Positions 1-8,333 of a stretch of 64,000 nucleotides of DNA are shown piece by piece. Source of the DNA: a candidate division FCPU426 bacterium. GTDB lineage: Bacteria > Oederibacteriota > Muellerivitia > Muellerivitales > Muellerivitaceae. The translations under genes were made by a program, and so were the position numbers. The stretch is taken from positions 1 to 64,000 of the forward strand of contig DAIDGV010000021.1 in assembly GCA_027452205.1 (NCBI GenBank), given 5' to 3'. The notes below the pieces were generated by a model. It was not told the DNA's origin and did not search any database. It saw nothing but the letters and a program-made list of their open reading frames with translations. The stretch's first letter is position 1. Each line of letters opens with the position of its first letter.

Positions 1-67
1 CCTGCTCTACTTCCACCTGGCGAAGTATGGAAATGATCTGTTCTGCGTTATGTTTCTTTCTCGGCAT
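1..67 (-). CDS. IS3-family transposase orfA, N-terminal fragment
   Basis: The reading frame starts at an ATG (minus strand, 67-65) and runs off the left edge of the window. The 22 visible residues begin MPRKKHNAEQIISILRQ, the usual start of the small helix-turn-helix subunit (orfA, HTH_Tnp_1) of IS3-family elements, in which the related sequence MPRKRxTxEQIIxxLRE is common. The product would bind the element's ends and, through a programmed frameshift, contribute to the OrfAB transposase. The fragment is partial only because of the window edge. The short length limits confidence about subgroup. Confidence 0.75.
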   Translation of the reverse strand, partial: MPRKKHNAEQIISILRQVEVEQ

Positions 68-113
68 AAAGCCCCCTTTTTCAGCCCGCCTTTCGGGTTA
101 TTATAACCTTACA

Positions 114-141
114 GGTGGACCAGTTTTTGGGGGGCAGGTCA
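114..141 (-). repeat. Terminal inverted repeat of the IS3-family element
   Basis: On the minus strand the element begins TGACCTGCCCCCC at 141 and continues with AAAAACTGGTCCACC to about 114, followed 46 bp later by the orfA start codon. The TG...CA dinucleotide end and C-run are typical of the family. The partner end is outside the window. Confidence 0.6.
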
Positions 142-156
142 GGGGGAAAGGTCAGC

Positions 157-201
157 TTGAAAATACGTACATAAATAATATAATCGTACGTATCAAGGGG
201 G
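157..201 (+). promoter_or_regulatory. Autoregulated promoter/operator of the toxin-antitoxin pair
   Basis: A near-consensus promoter is visible: -35 TTGAAA (157-162), 16-bp spacer, -10 TATAAT (179-184). An 8-bp perfect inverted repeat, ATACGTAC (163-170) and GTACGTAT (186-193), brackets the spacer and the -10 box. A G-rich Shine-Dalgarno run (about 196-202) lies 5 nt before the antitoxin ATG. An inverted repeat overlapping the promoter is the usual layout when an antitoxin or toxin-antitoxin complex represses its own operon. The repression itself is inferred. Confidence 0.7.
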
Positions 202-206
202 GCATC

Positions 207-455
207 ATGGATACCAAATTGACATTGAAGTTGGACGACAGGACCATCCAAAAGGCGAAGAACTTTGCCCGAAAAAATCACCAAACCCTCTCGGACCTGG
301 TGGAAAGCTATTTTGAGAACTTGACCCATGAAGTCCATGAAACCCCGGCTGAATACACACCGGTCGTAAAACAACTGATCGGTCAGGTGAAACTGCCTAA
401 ACAGTTCGATCCGAAAAAAGAATACGCCGGTTACTTGGACAAAAAATACAAATGA
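207..455 (+). CDS. Antitoxin of a PIN-toxin module (DUF6364-like)
   Basis: 82 aa starting at the ATG at 207, chosen because a GGGGGG run lies just before it and a promoter ends at 184. An in-frame upstream extension to 27 would read back through the promoter and the IS end. The N-terminal half (MDTKLTLKLDDRTIQKAKNF, then SLSDLV-like residues) resembles a ribbon-helix-helix DNA-binding antitoxin: a short beta strand then two helices. The C-terminal 40 residues are charged and proline-containing, as expected for a toxin-wrapping tail. The gene overlaps the toxin by 4 nt (ATGA), so translation is probably coupled. Proposed role: neutralise the ribonuclease and repress the operon through the palindrome at 163-193. 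Confidence 0.75.
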   Translation: MDTKLTLKLDDRTIQKAKNFARKNHQTLSDLVESYFENLTHEVHETPAEYTPVVKQLIGQVKLPKQFDPKKEYAGYLDKKYK

Positions 456-871
456 AGAAAGTCTTCATCGACACCAACGTGGTCTTGGATCTATTGCTGG
501 CCCGGGAGCCCCATTATCCCGCGGCGGCGACACTTTTTTCCTTGGTGGAAAAGGGTGACCTGCAAGGTTATCTTTCGGCGCTGACCTTTACAAACTTGGC
601 CTACATCCTACAAAAAACAGAACAGAAACGCGGAGCGATCCGGCTTTTGCAGACCTTGAGGCCGTTGGTTCACTTGCTGCCGGTCACGAGCCGGGTGATC
701 GACCTAGCGTTGGCGTCCCGCTTCAAGGATTTTGAGGATGGGGTGCAATATTTCACGGCCTCGGAAGCGGGGATTGGCGTTTTGGTGACCCGGAATGTCC
801 GCGATTTTTTTCCGGCGGAAATAACGGTCTGTTCCCCGGAAGAGTATCTAAAAACCCTTCGCCCGAACTAA
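452..871 (+). CDS. PIN-domain toxin ribonuclease (VapC-like)
   Basis: 139 aa. The start MKKVFIDTNVVLDLLLARE contains the PIN-domain signature D7-T8-N9. Further acidic positions occur in the FEDGVQYFTA segment (about 94-103) and TRNVRDF (about 119-125), matching the DxxDxxQ and TxNxxDF motifs of PIN nucleases. PIN toxins are Mg-dependent RNases that cut tRNA or other RNAs when free of antitoxin. The central acidic residue often found near residue 45 is not obvious (the segment reads LTFTNLAYILQK), as in some subfamilies. It overlaps the antitoxin by 4 nt. The pair next to an IS end suggests an acquired or mobile module. Confidence 0.85.
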   Translation: MKKVFIDTNVVLDLLLAREPHYPAAATLFSLVEKGDLQGYLSALTFTNLAYILQKTEQKRGAIRLLQTLRPLVHLLPVTSRVIDLALASRFKDFEDGVQYFTASEAGIGVLVTRNVRDFFPAEITVCSPEEYLKTLRPN

Positions 872-1510
872 CGGCGGTTCCTAAAGCGCCAAGGGGCTTT
901 ATGACTTCCGTTTCAGGGTGGGCAGACAAAAATGGGCGCTGAAATGATCGGGCCAATTCATTTAGCCACAGATGCAGGGGATACAGGGGATGAGCGGCCA
1001 AGCAAAAACGATTTAGCCACAGATGAACACAGATGGGGAACAAGATCGTCAGGCAAAAGAACGGCCAAGGCTAAGGCAATTTAGCCACAGATGCAGGGGA
1101 TACAGGGGATGAGCGGCCAAGCAAAAACGATTTAGCCACAGATGAACACGGATGAACATAGATGGGGAACAAGATCGTCAGGCAAAAGAACGGCCAAGGC
1201 TAAGGCAATTTAGCCACAGATGCAGGGGATACAGAGGATGAACGGCAAGGCAAAACCTATTTAGCCACAGATGAACACAGATGGACGCAGATAAGGAAAA
1301 GGATCATTGGGTTTTTAAGAATGAAGGCAGGCCGTTAAAAGGCGAAAGAACGGCAAAGGCGAAATCAATTGGCCGCAGATGAACGCAGATAGATGAAATG
1401 ATTTGGGTCTATCGGCGTGAATCCGCCTTGATCGGCGGTTGCGGAGGTTTTTGGGTGCTGAAAGCGCTGGCGCTGAGGTGATCGGGGGCAGGATATAAAG
1501 ATCCGTCCAA
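872..1510. other. Intergenic region without recognisable gene, rich in dispersed repeats
   Basis: I see no convincing gene. A small stem (TAAAGC ... GCTTTA, about 881-903) follows the toxin stop and could be a weak terminator. From 961 the DNA is made of CCACAGATG-type repeats, and reading frames through it are only repeat translations. From about 1380 to 1510 repeat similarity fades into unassigned sequence. Confidence 0.6.
961..1284 (+). repeat. Three tandem copies of a CCACAGATG intergenic repeat unit
   Basis: Unit 1 (961-1079, 119 bp) and unit 2 (1080-1208, 129 bp) are almost identical. Unit 2 differs mainly by a 10-bp insertion that repeats GGATGAACAT. Unit 3 (1209-1284) is a diverged partial copy. 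Each unit starts TTTAGCCACAGATGCAGGGG and contains a second arm TTTAGCCACAGATGAACAC. Related copies occur at 11632-11726 and 16861-17307. They lie only between genes, next to the surface-protein genes. No open reading frame or transposase accompanies them. Confidence 0.85.
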
Positions 1511-1671
1511 ATGCAACCGTTTGAAAGTCCAGTCAATCCTGTACGTTAGTTGGTTAATCCCGTCAATTTCATAAAACCTGCCATTCGCTAAGCTCTATCT
1601 AACTTCTTTTCCATCCAACGCCGTGAACAACGCCTGAAAGCGTTTTTCACAAAGAAGTTGATCGGGGAACC
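1511..1671 (+). promoter_or_regulatory. Conserved structured leader, copy 1
   Basis: This leader shares long stretches with the region at 4626-4793, including ATGCAACCGTTTGAA, AATTTCATAAAACCTG and AAGCTCTATCTAACTTCTTT. An outer 9-bp stem pairs AACTTCTTT (1601-1609) with AAAGAAGTT (1651-1659). An inner stem pairs AACGC (1629-1633) with GCGTT (1640-1644) around the loop CTGAAA. The outer stem is followed at once by ATCGGGGAA, the only ribosome-binding-like sequence before the GTG at 1672. A weak promoter TTGGTT-N16-TAAAAC may precede it. An RNA element controlling translation is inferred. Confidence 0.55.
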
Positions 1672-4596
1672 GTGAAGAGCTTTGTCATATCGGACCTTTT
1701 TGCCAAAAGGTTAAAACGATTTTACTGTCACGCGCTCATATTGATTTTAGCGATGAGCGCGGTACCTTCCTCTGTGTCCGCTGCCTTTACCGCCATTTAC
1801 GCTTCGGACGGCAATGACGGCTATACCTTCACCGGTTGTTTCACGGTGGCGAACTTAAAAGCCTCTTGTTGGAACGGCATCATCATGTTCGCCGCGTCGG
1901 TGCAGCCCAACGGCGATATCACCGCCGGGGGCAATACGCTGGTATCGAACGGCGTTTATATGGGGGACGCGAACTGGGGATCGAACGTGACGAACCTCAA
2001 GACCCCGCCGACCTCGGTGACCCGTTATGAACTTTGCGTGGGCGGCTGGGGAGACACTAGTTACGCGAACATCCAGAACATCATCAACAGCCAGGGCGCT
2101 TACGGCATCCTCTACACCAATTTCCGCGCGCTGAAGAATGCCTGCCCGGGTTTGGACGCCATCAACGACGATGATGAGGGCAATTACGACCTGAACTCCT
2201 CCATCCAATTCGGGCAGATGCTTTACAACAGCTGCGGCCTGAAATTCACCCAGGTGCCTTATCAGAACCAAAGCTTTTGGGTGTCGTTGAAGAACAGTTT
2301 GGGCGCGGCTTGCGATCTGGTCTATCTGCAATGCTACCAGGGCGGGGCGGGGAACAATCCGGCCCAGTGGGATTCGGCTTATGGTGGCGGGTTCCATGTG
2401 ATCCCCGGTGAAGAAACGAACTACGCCAGCCAATCGCAATTCGCCACCTGGGCCTCGACGGGATCGACCGGCGGGTTCTTTTGGCCGGACTGGTATTACT
2501 GCCCGGGCACTAACTGGCCGACACTGATCGCCCAGGGCATCGGCACGAGCTGTTCGCTGCCCGCGGTGAACCCTTACTTGCAGGTGAACGGCGGCGCTTG
2601 GCAGAACACCAACAACGCGACGGTGCCTTTTGGGGCGTTGGTGAATTTAGGCCCGCAGGATTCGGGTGAGGCCTGGAGCTGGACGGGACCGGGAGGATAT
2701 ACCTCCACTTCCCGCGAGATCGACAGCATTCCCCTGAGTGTGGGCGTGAATACCTTCACCGTGACCAACACCACCCAATGCGTTTGCAACCAAAGTAATA
2801 CTTTCACCATCACCATGCAGCCGCCGGCGGCCTGCGCCAACGGCAACGCCACCTTCGGCAATACCGCGGCGGGCACGGGATGCTGTAATCAGGGTGGGCA
2901 GTTGGACTGCTGTTCTTACAACCTGACCCAACCCATGACGGTCACCTATATGCAGATCTATATGGGATCGGGCACGAATGGCAACGGGGTGCTGGGCATT
3001 TACGCCGATAACGGCGGGTCGCCGGGGACCTTGCTGACCAAGAGTAACGCCATGCAGTTGACCTCGGGCTGGAACACCTTCGCGGTGAACCCGGTCTATT
3101 TGGCGCCGGGCAACTATTGGCTGTCCGCCAGCCTGGATAGCAAGACCAACAATTTTTGGTATTCCAACTCGGGCGGCGGGGGACTGTTGTTCAAGACCTA
3201 CGCTTATAACGGCAACCTGCCCTCGACGCCGGGCGGCGGCATGACGGGCTATGGTTGGCTGATGAGCATCAACGCCAATGGTTGTGTGGTACTGCCCACC
3301 GCCACACCGACCTGGACGGTGCCCGCCTGCACGACCAGCAGCACCACTTTGGGTAATGCGTCCTCAGCGAACGCGGGGTCCGCCGGGGCGGGTGGCATCA
3401 TTGGCGGCACCACTTACACCTTGTCCCAGCCGATGACGGTGACGTCGCTTTCGTTCTATTTCTCCGGCGGCACCAACGGCAGCGGGGTGGTGGGTCTTTA
3501 TTCGGACTCGGGTGGAAGGCCCGGGACACTCTTGGTGCAGAGCAACGCGCAAAGCCTGAACTCGGGGGGCTGGAATAATTTTGTGGTGACGCCGACGGCG
3601 ATCCAGCCGGGCAATTATTGGATCTACGGAAGCTTTTCGGGCACGGCGAACTGGCAATATTCCAATGGTTGCTGCACCGGGGGTTATCTCTTTGGAAGCT
3701 ATACCTATAACGGAAGCCTGCCGAACACGATCACCACGACCCTGACCGGTTATGGCTGGACCATGTGCGCTTACGCCAGCGGCTGCCTGCAGCCCACCGC
3801 GACGATGACCAACACGCCGCGCATGACATCGACCAGTACGGTGACGAACAGTCCAACGCAGACATCGACGGTGACCAATACCCCGACCGTGACGGATAGC
3901 CCGACGCAGACCAACACGGCCACGAATAGCGCGACCCATACCGTGACGAACACGGCCACCAATACGGCCACGCATACATCGACCAACACCGCGACTTCAA
4001 CGGCGACGAATAGTTCGACCTCGACGGCCACGAATACCGCGACCAAAACGAATAGTCAGACCGCCACCAATACCCGAACCGCTTCCTCCACCCCGACGGA
4101 AACTGATACGGCCACCAGCAGCGCGACCCACACGGCCTCAAATACGGCCACGGTGACCCATACCCAAACCCAAACTTCGACCGCTTCCAGCAGCCCGACC
4201 GAAACCCATAGCGCGACGATGACCTCCACGCCGACCGCAACCTCCACTTTGACCAGCACCAACACGCCCAAGGCCACCAGTACCCATACGGCGACCTGTA
4301 CCGTGACGATCACCAACACGCCCTCGGTCACGAAGCCGGTCATTTATCCCAATCCGGTGGCGGGTCCGACGGTGACCCTGCAATTGCCCGGAAATAATTT
4401 GACCAACGTGAGCGTGGAAATTTTCACGCTCTCTTTCCGCGAGATCAAAACGGTGACAATGCCCCAAGTGGTTGGAAGCAGTTTGGTGATCGATTTGACG
4501 GACCGTTTCAGCAAGCAATTGGCGAACGGTCTTTATTACTTCCGGATCACGGTGGGGAACAAAAAATGGGTCGAAAAGTTACTGGTGCTGCGTTGA
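1672..4596 (+). CDS. Large secreted GH18-like barrel protein with two Cys-bounded modules and C-terminal sorting domain
   Basis: 974 aa from a GTG start. A signal peptide (about 1-37, hydrophobic core ALILILAMSAVP) precedes a barrel-like region at about 40-298. There the motif AINDDDE (residues 163-169) resembles the DxxDxDxE active-site strand of GH18, but the match is weak, so the enzyme activity is tentative. An Ig-like segment (about 298-385) follows, then two copies of a roughly 150-aa Cys-bounded beta-rich module (about 388-543 and 552-707). A Thr/Ser/Asn linker (about 708-886) leads to a type IX-like sorting domain (888-974) with IYPNP, LANGLYYFRI and KLLVLR. The protein is probably exported to the cell surface. 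The conserved hairpin leader lies directly upstream. Confidence 0.75.
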   Translation: MKSFVISDLFAKRLKRFYCHALILILAMSAVPSSVSAAFTAIYASDGNDGYTFTGCFTVANLKASCWNGIIMFAASVQPNGDITAGGNTLVSNGVYMGDANWGSNVTNLKTPPTSVTRYELCVGGWGDTSYANIQNIINSQGAYGILYTNFRALKNACPGLDAINDDDEGNYDLNSSIQFGQMLYNSCGLKFTQVPYQNQSFWVSLKNSLGAACDLVYLQCYQGGAGNNPAQWDSAYGGGFHVIPGEETNYASQSQFATWASTGSTGGFFWPDWYYCPGTNWPTLIAQGIGTSCSLPAVNPYLQVNGGAWQNTNNATVPFGALVNLGPQDSGEAWSWTGPGGYTSTSREIDSIPLSVGVNTFTVTNTTQCVCNQSNTFTITMQPPAACANGNATFGNTAAGTGCCNQGGQLDCCSYNLTQPMTVTYMQIYMGSGTNGNGVLGIYADNGGSPGTLLTKSNAMQLTSGWNTFAVNPVYLAPGNYWLSASLDSKTNNFWYSNSGGGGLLFKTYAYNGNLPSTPGGGMTGYGWLMSINANGCVVLPTATPTWTVPACTTSSTTLGNASSANAGSAGAGGIIGGTTYTLSQPMTVTSLSFYFSGGTNGSGVVGLYSDSGGRPGTLLVQSNAQSLNSGGWNNFVVTPTAIQPGNYWIYGSFSGTANWQYSNGCCTGGYLFGSYTYNGSLPNTITTTLTGYGWTMCAYASGCLQPTATMTNTPRMTSTSTVTNSPTQTSTVTNTPTVTDSPTQTNTATNSATHTVTNTATNTATHTSTNTATSTATNSSTSTATNTATKTNSQTATNTRTASSTPTETDTATSSATHTASNTATVTHTQTQTSTASSSPTETHSATMTSTPTATSTLTSTNTPKATSTHTATCTVTITNTPSVTKPVIYPNPVAGPTVTLQLPGNNLTNVSVEIFTLSFREIKTVTMPQVVGSSLVIDLTDRFSKQLANGLYYFRITVGNKKWVEKLLVLR

Positions 4597-4625
4597 GGGG
4601 GCGATGAGGTTGAAAATCTCTCTGT

Positions 4626-4793
4626 ATGCAACCGTTTGAAGGGTGCGTTAATCGTATACGTTTTTTTGTTAATTCCATCAATTTCATAAAACCTGGTAAC
4701 CGTTAAGCTCTATCTAACTTCTTTCCTTTCAACGCCCTGAACAACGCCTGAAGGCGCTTTATATGAATTGAGAAAGAAGTTGATCGGGGAAAT
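4626..4793 (+). promoter_or_regulatory. Conserved structured leader, copy 2
   Basis: Closely similar to the leader at 1511-1671. The outer stem AACTTCTTT (4716-4724) with AAAGAAGTT (4773-4781) is kept at 9 bp. The inner stem here is CGCC (4745-4748) with GGCG (4753-4756), loop TGAA. A 14-nt longer spacer separates the inner hairpin from the outer 3' arm. TGATCGGGGAA then abuts the GTG start at 4794. Retention of both arms while surrounding bases change favours RNA structure. Confidence 0.55.
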
Positions 4794-7700
4794 GTGGAAA
4801 TTACTACGTTTCAAAACTCTTTGAACAAGGGTTTGAAATTTTCAGTTCGGTGGAACCTCATATCGTTTCTTTTGGAACGATCGATTCTTCTTTTTTTACC
4901 CCTCTTTCTCATAACGATGCCCGCTTGGGCGGACGGGGCCTTTGGACCGCAGCACGGGGTTGCCATCGGACCGGTCGTCGTCAACTTCTCTGACCTGGCG
5001 AACAAACAAGCCAAGGGTCTTTTGCCCGTTTCCAAACCGATCCAAATGTACGAACAGGACGAGGACCAGGGCCCGGCCCTGCCGGCCACGAATCCTTTGG
5101 CCAAGATATCTCACTTGATCCTGCCGAACATCCCCGCCGGGGCCTTGGTGCCTTCGCCTTCCAGCGCGATCGATTTTGAGGGACAAACCAACGGGGGATG
5201 GAACCCGCCGGATACCGAAGGGGCGGTCGGCCCCAATCACGTCATCTCGATGGTCAATAGCTGGATCAACATCAAGGACAAGTCGGGCAACTTGCTGAAA
5301 AGCGTGGATATGCAAAGTTTCTGGTCGGGCGGCGGCATCGCCACTTACGGCAGCGCTTTCGACCCCCGGGCCCAATATGACCCGATCAGCCAGCGCTTCA
5401 TCATCCTTTGCGGCAGCGGTATCGGCGACCTGAACCAATCGCAGGTCCTGTTGGCGGTGAGCCAAACCTCGGACCCGACGGGTAGCTGGAACCTTTATAG
5501 TTTCTTCGCGGACAACAACACCCCGACCCAGCATTGGCTGGACTATCCCACGATGGGTTTCAACAGCAAGTGGATCCTGATCCACGGCGACCTGTTCGGG
5601 CAGAACGGCGGCTCGACCGAGGATGGGATGTGGGCCTTCAATAAAGCCAACCTTTACGCCGGGGGCGCGGCCCAATACACCTTCATGGTCGCCGGGAGCT
5701 GGATGTGCATGCCCGCGGAAACCTATGACGCGGCCGAGCCCGATGAATATGTGGTCTGGAACGACAGTAACAGCAGTGTGGCGCTCTGGAAACTGACCGG
5801 CGCCATCGGCAGTGAGAGCTTGGTGCAGGTGGCCAGCGTTGGTTCGCCCCTGGGATGGACGGGTAGCGACGCGCCCGCGCCCCAGTTGGGGTCTTCGGTC
5901 ACGATCGGCGGGGGCGTGGGCGTCTTCATGAGCTGTATCTACCGCAACAGCTCGATCTGGGCCTGCGAGAGCGTGGCGCCGAACAGCGGGCCGACCCGAT
6001 CCTGCGCCCAATTCTTCCAGATGGATACCTCAGGTAATTTGCAGCAGTTCGGCCGGGTGGACGATCCCACGGGCACCAACTTCTATAACTTCGCCTCGAT
6101 GGGCGTCAACACCAACAACGATATCCTGGTGGGGTTCACCGTCTATTCATCCAGCATCTATCCCAGCTGCGCTTACGCTTACCACTCGGCCTCGGACCCG
6201 GCGGGTAGTTTCCGCGATCCTTATATCTATAAAGCGGGCGGCGGGGACGGCCAGAGCCGGTGGGGGGACTACAGCCACACCGAAGTGGACCCGACCAACA
6301 ACCTGGACTTTTGGACGGTGCAGGAATACCAGAACGGCGGCGGATGGGACACCTGGTGGGCCAAGGTGGCCGCTTTGTCCATCGCCACCGCGACCCCGAC
6401 GCCGAGCTTTACACCCACGACCGTGCCGCCCGTTTGCGCCTCTTGGGTGGTCAACGGCAACGCGAGCCAGGGCGCAGGGGTAACCTTGACCATAGCGGCC
6501 AATGGGGAAACCGGAACGGCTTGGAACACGAGCACCCTGGACTTGACGAAGGACTTTAACCTGGCCTTCAAAGCTTACTTTGGGGCGCCGGGCGGGGCGG
6601 ACGGCATCGACTTCGTCCTGCAGAACGACCCGCGCGCCACGGCGGCGATCGGCGGAGGGGGCGGGGGCAAGGGTTATTCGGGCGGGGTTTCGATCACGCC
6701 CTCGGTGGCTTTCGACCTGGAAACCTATGGCAGCAACGGCACCCTGCAAATGCTGGAGAACGGCAACACGACCAATACCTGCGCTTATGTGGCGGGCACT
6801 TGCCCCTATGTGTTCTCCTCGAACATCGCCAATTCCGCCGAGCATAGCTATCAAGTGACCTGGAGCGCCTCGGCTAAACAACTGATGCTGATCGTCGATG
6901 GCAACGTGGTGATGACCTATAACCGGGACCTAGTGGCGTCGGTCTTTGGCGGCAATAGCAACGTCTTTTACGGATTTACCGGGGCCACCGGCGGTTCGAA
7001 CAACTTGCAATATGTCTATCAGGTGGGCTGCGTGGTCCCGACGCCGACCGCGACCATTCCCGCTTGCACGACCAGCTCGACCACCCTGGGCAATACCTCC
7101 TCGGCTAACGCGGGTTCCGCGGGCGCCGGGGGCTATATTGGCGGCACCACTTACACCTTGTCCCAGGCGATGACGGTGACCTCGCTGTCGCTTTATTTCT
7201 CCTCGGGCACCAACGGGAACGGGGTGGTGGGTCTTTATTCGGATTCGTCGGGTAATCCCAACTCGCTGTTGGTGAAGAGCAATCCGCAAGTCCTGAACGC
7301 GGACGCCTGGAACAGCTTTGTAGTGACGCCGACGGTGATCCCGGCGGGCAAATATTGGATCTATGGCAGTTTCACGGGTACGGTGAATTGGCAGTATTCC
7401 AGCGGCTGCTGCGCGGGCGGCTATCTGTGGGGCGCCTATAGCTATAACGGCAACTTGCCCGCGACGATGGTCGGCGGGCTGACCGGATATGGCTGGACCA
7501 TGTGCGCTTACGCCAGCGGCTGTCTACAGCCCACGGCGACCATGACCGCGACCGGGACAAGCACGGCTACTTCCACCCCGGCCTATACGGCGACCGCCAC
7601 CTCGACCGCGACAGGTACGAATAGCGCGACCTCGACGGCCACTTCGACCGCGACCCAAACCGCGACCAATAGCGCCACCAAAACGAATTCGGCCACCCAA

Positions 7701-8333
7701 ACTTCCACTTCGACCCGGACGAATACCGCCACATCCACGGCCACTTCCAGCGCGACCTCGACGGCGACCCAGACGGCGACCAACAGCGCCACCTCGACCC
7801 GGACGAACACCGTGACTTCCACGGCTACGCCGACCTCGACCTTTACCCTGACCGAGACCTCGACCAGCAGTTCCACGGCGACCGCGACGGTGACGCCGAC
7901 CCGAACCTCCACCTCGACGGCGACGGTCACCCACACCCAAACCTGCACCTCGACCCCGACCAAGACCAATACCATGACCGCCACGGTGAGCTGCACCAAT
8001 ACACCCACGGTGACAAGGACCTATACGGTGACCGCGACCCAAACCCCGACGGACACGCCCCTGGTCACCCAGCCGGTGATCTATCCCAATCCGGCGACGG
8101 GAAATCAGGTGGCCCTGGCGCTGCCCAAACTGAACGCAGCATCGGTCACGGTGGAGATATTCACCCTGTCCTTCCGCGAGGTGCAAACCTATCACTTCGC
8201 GCAAGTGGCCGGAAGTACGGTGATCCTGCCCCTTTACGACAAGGGCGGCGTGGCTCTCGCTAATGGGCTTTATTACCTGCGGGTCACGGTGGATGGTCAT
8301 AAGTGGATCGTGAAGTTGCTGGTCCTCAAATGA
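4794..8333 (+). CDS. Secreted propeller-like protein with L-type lectin domain and C-terminal sorting domain
   Basis: 1179 aa, GTG start; the overlapping ATG two bases earlier hits a stop after ten codons. A signal peptide ends near PAWA-DG (about residue 46). Residues about 100-535 resemble an uncharacterised secreted propeller family marked by PPDTEGAVGPNH and FDPRAQYDPISQRFI. Residues about 544-747 are a bacterial L-type (legume-like) lectin with GADGIDFVLQNDPRATAAIG, likely binding mannose-type glycans. Then follow one copy of the Cys-bounded module (756-912), a Thr/Ser linker (913-1090) and a sorting domain (1092-1179). The next gene starts inside the stop codon (ATGA overlap), so the two are probably co-translated. 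No catalytic motif is evident. Confidence 0.78.
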   Translation: MEITTFQNSLNKGLKFSVRWNLISFLLERSILLFLPLFLITMPAWADGAFGPQHGVAIGPVVVNFSDLANKQAKGLLPVSKPIQMYEQDEDQGPALPATNPLAKISHLILPNIPAGALVPSPSSAIDFEGQTNGGWNPPDTEGAVGPNHVISMVNSWINIKDKSGNLLKSVDMQSFWSGGGIATYGSAFDPRAQYDPISQRFIILCGSGIGDLNQSQVLLAVSQTSDPTGSWNLYSFFADNNTPTQHWLDYPTMGFNSKWILIHGDLFGQNGGSTEDGMWAFNKANLYAGGAAQYTFMVAGSWMCMPAETYDAAEPDEYVVWNDSNSSVALWKLTGAIGSESLVQVASVGSPLGWTGSDAPAPQLGSSVTIGGGVGVFMSCIYRNSSIWACESVAPNSGPTRSCAQFFQMDTSGNLQQFGRVDDPTGTNFYNFASMGVNTNNDILVGFTVYSSSIYPSCAYAYHSASDPAGSFRDPYIYKAGGGDGQSRWGDYSHTEVDPTNNLDFWTVQEYQNGGGWDTWWAKVAALSIATATPTPSFTPTTVPPVCASWVVNGNASQGAGVTLTIAANGETGTAWNTSTLDLTKDFNLAFKAYFGAPGGADGIDFVLQNDPRATAAIGGGGGGKGYSGGVSITPSVAFDLETYGSNGTLQMLENGNTTNTCAYVAGTCPYVFSSNIANSAEHSYQVTWSASAKQLMLIVDGNVVMTYNRDLVASVFGGNSNVFYGFTGATGGSNNLQYVYQVGCVVPTPTATIPACTTSSTTLGNTSSANAGSAGAGGYIGGTTYTLSQAMTVTSLSLYFSSGTNGNGVVGLYSDSSGNPNSLLVKSNPQVLNADAWNSFVVTPTVIPAGKYWIYGSFTGTVNWQYSSGCCAGGYLWGAYSYNGNLPATMVGGLTGYGWTMCAYASGCLQPTATMTATGTSTATSTPAYTATATSTATGTNSATSTATSTATQTATNSATKTNSATQTSTSTRTNTATSTATSSATSTATQTATNSATSTRTNTVTSTATPTSTFTLTETSTSSSTATATVTPTRTSTSTATVTHTQTCTSTPTKTNTMTATVSCTNTPTVTRTYTVTATQTPTDTPLVTQPVIYPNPATGNQVALALPKLNAASVTVEIFTLSFREVQTYHFAQVAGSTVILPLYDKGGVALANGLYYLRVTVDGHKWIVKLLVLK

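Larger units (their letters stand above)
1..141 (-). mobile_element. End of an IS3-family insertion sequence
   Basis: Seen: the minus strand carries the beginning of a transposase orfA, preceded on its 5' side by an IS-like terminus whose outer bases on that strand are TGACCTGCCCCCC. The IS407-type branch of the IS3 family commonly has termini starting TGA with a C-rich run. Only this one end is in the window, so I cannot tell whether the element is intact. Its edge lies just 16 bp upstream of the promoter of the toxin-antitoxin pair. Confidence 0.72.

Noticed and set aside
27-206. N-terminal extension of the antitoxin
   Set aside because: It would read through the IS end and the -35/-10 promoter. 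The ATG at 207 has the ribosome-binding site.
753-1043. Minus-strand frame with repeated ICVHLWLN-type residues
   Set aside because: It is a translation of the CCACAGATG repeat units, not a gene.
961-1284. CRISPR array
   Set aside because: Units are 119-129 bp with internal homology and no 25-40 bp repeat with unique spacers. No cas genes are present.
1511-1671. Cyclic-di-GMP (GEMM) riboswitch, because of GCAACCGTTTGAAAG
   Set aside because: The second conserved arm (GACGCAAAGCC-like) and the tetraloop receptor layout are missing. The likeness is limited to one short string.
1855-2439. Open frames of 100-370 codons opposite the large surface genes
   Set aside because: The high-GC third positions of real genes leave stops rare on the opposite strand. 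The translations are Arg/His/Gly-rich with no domain.
7583-8008. Long open frames on the minus strand in the Thr-rich linkers (also near 3771, 10660, 23906, 30776 and 38470), with VAVEV-like repeats
   Set aside because: They are antisense translations of ACN-rich codon runs. They lack starts with ribosome-binding sites and have extreme low complexity.
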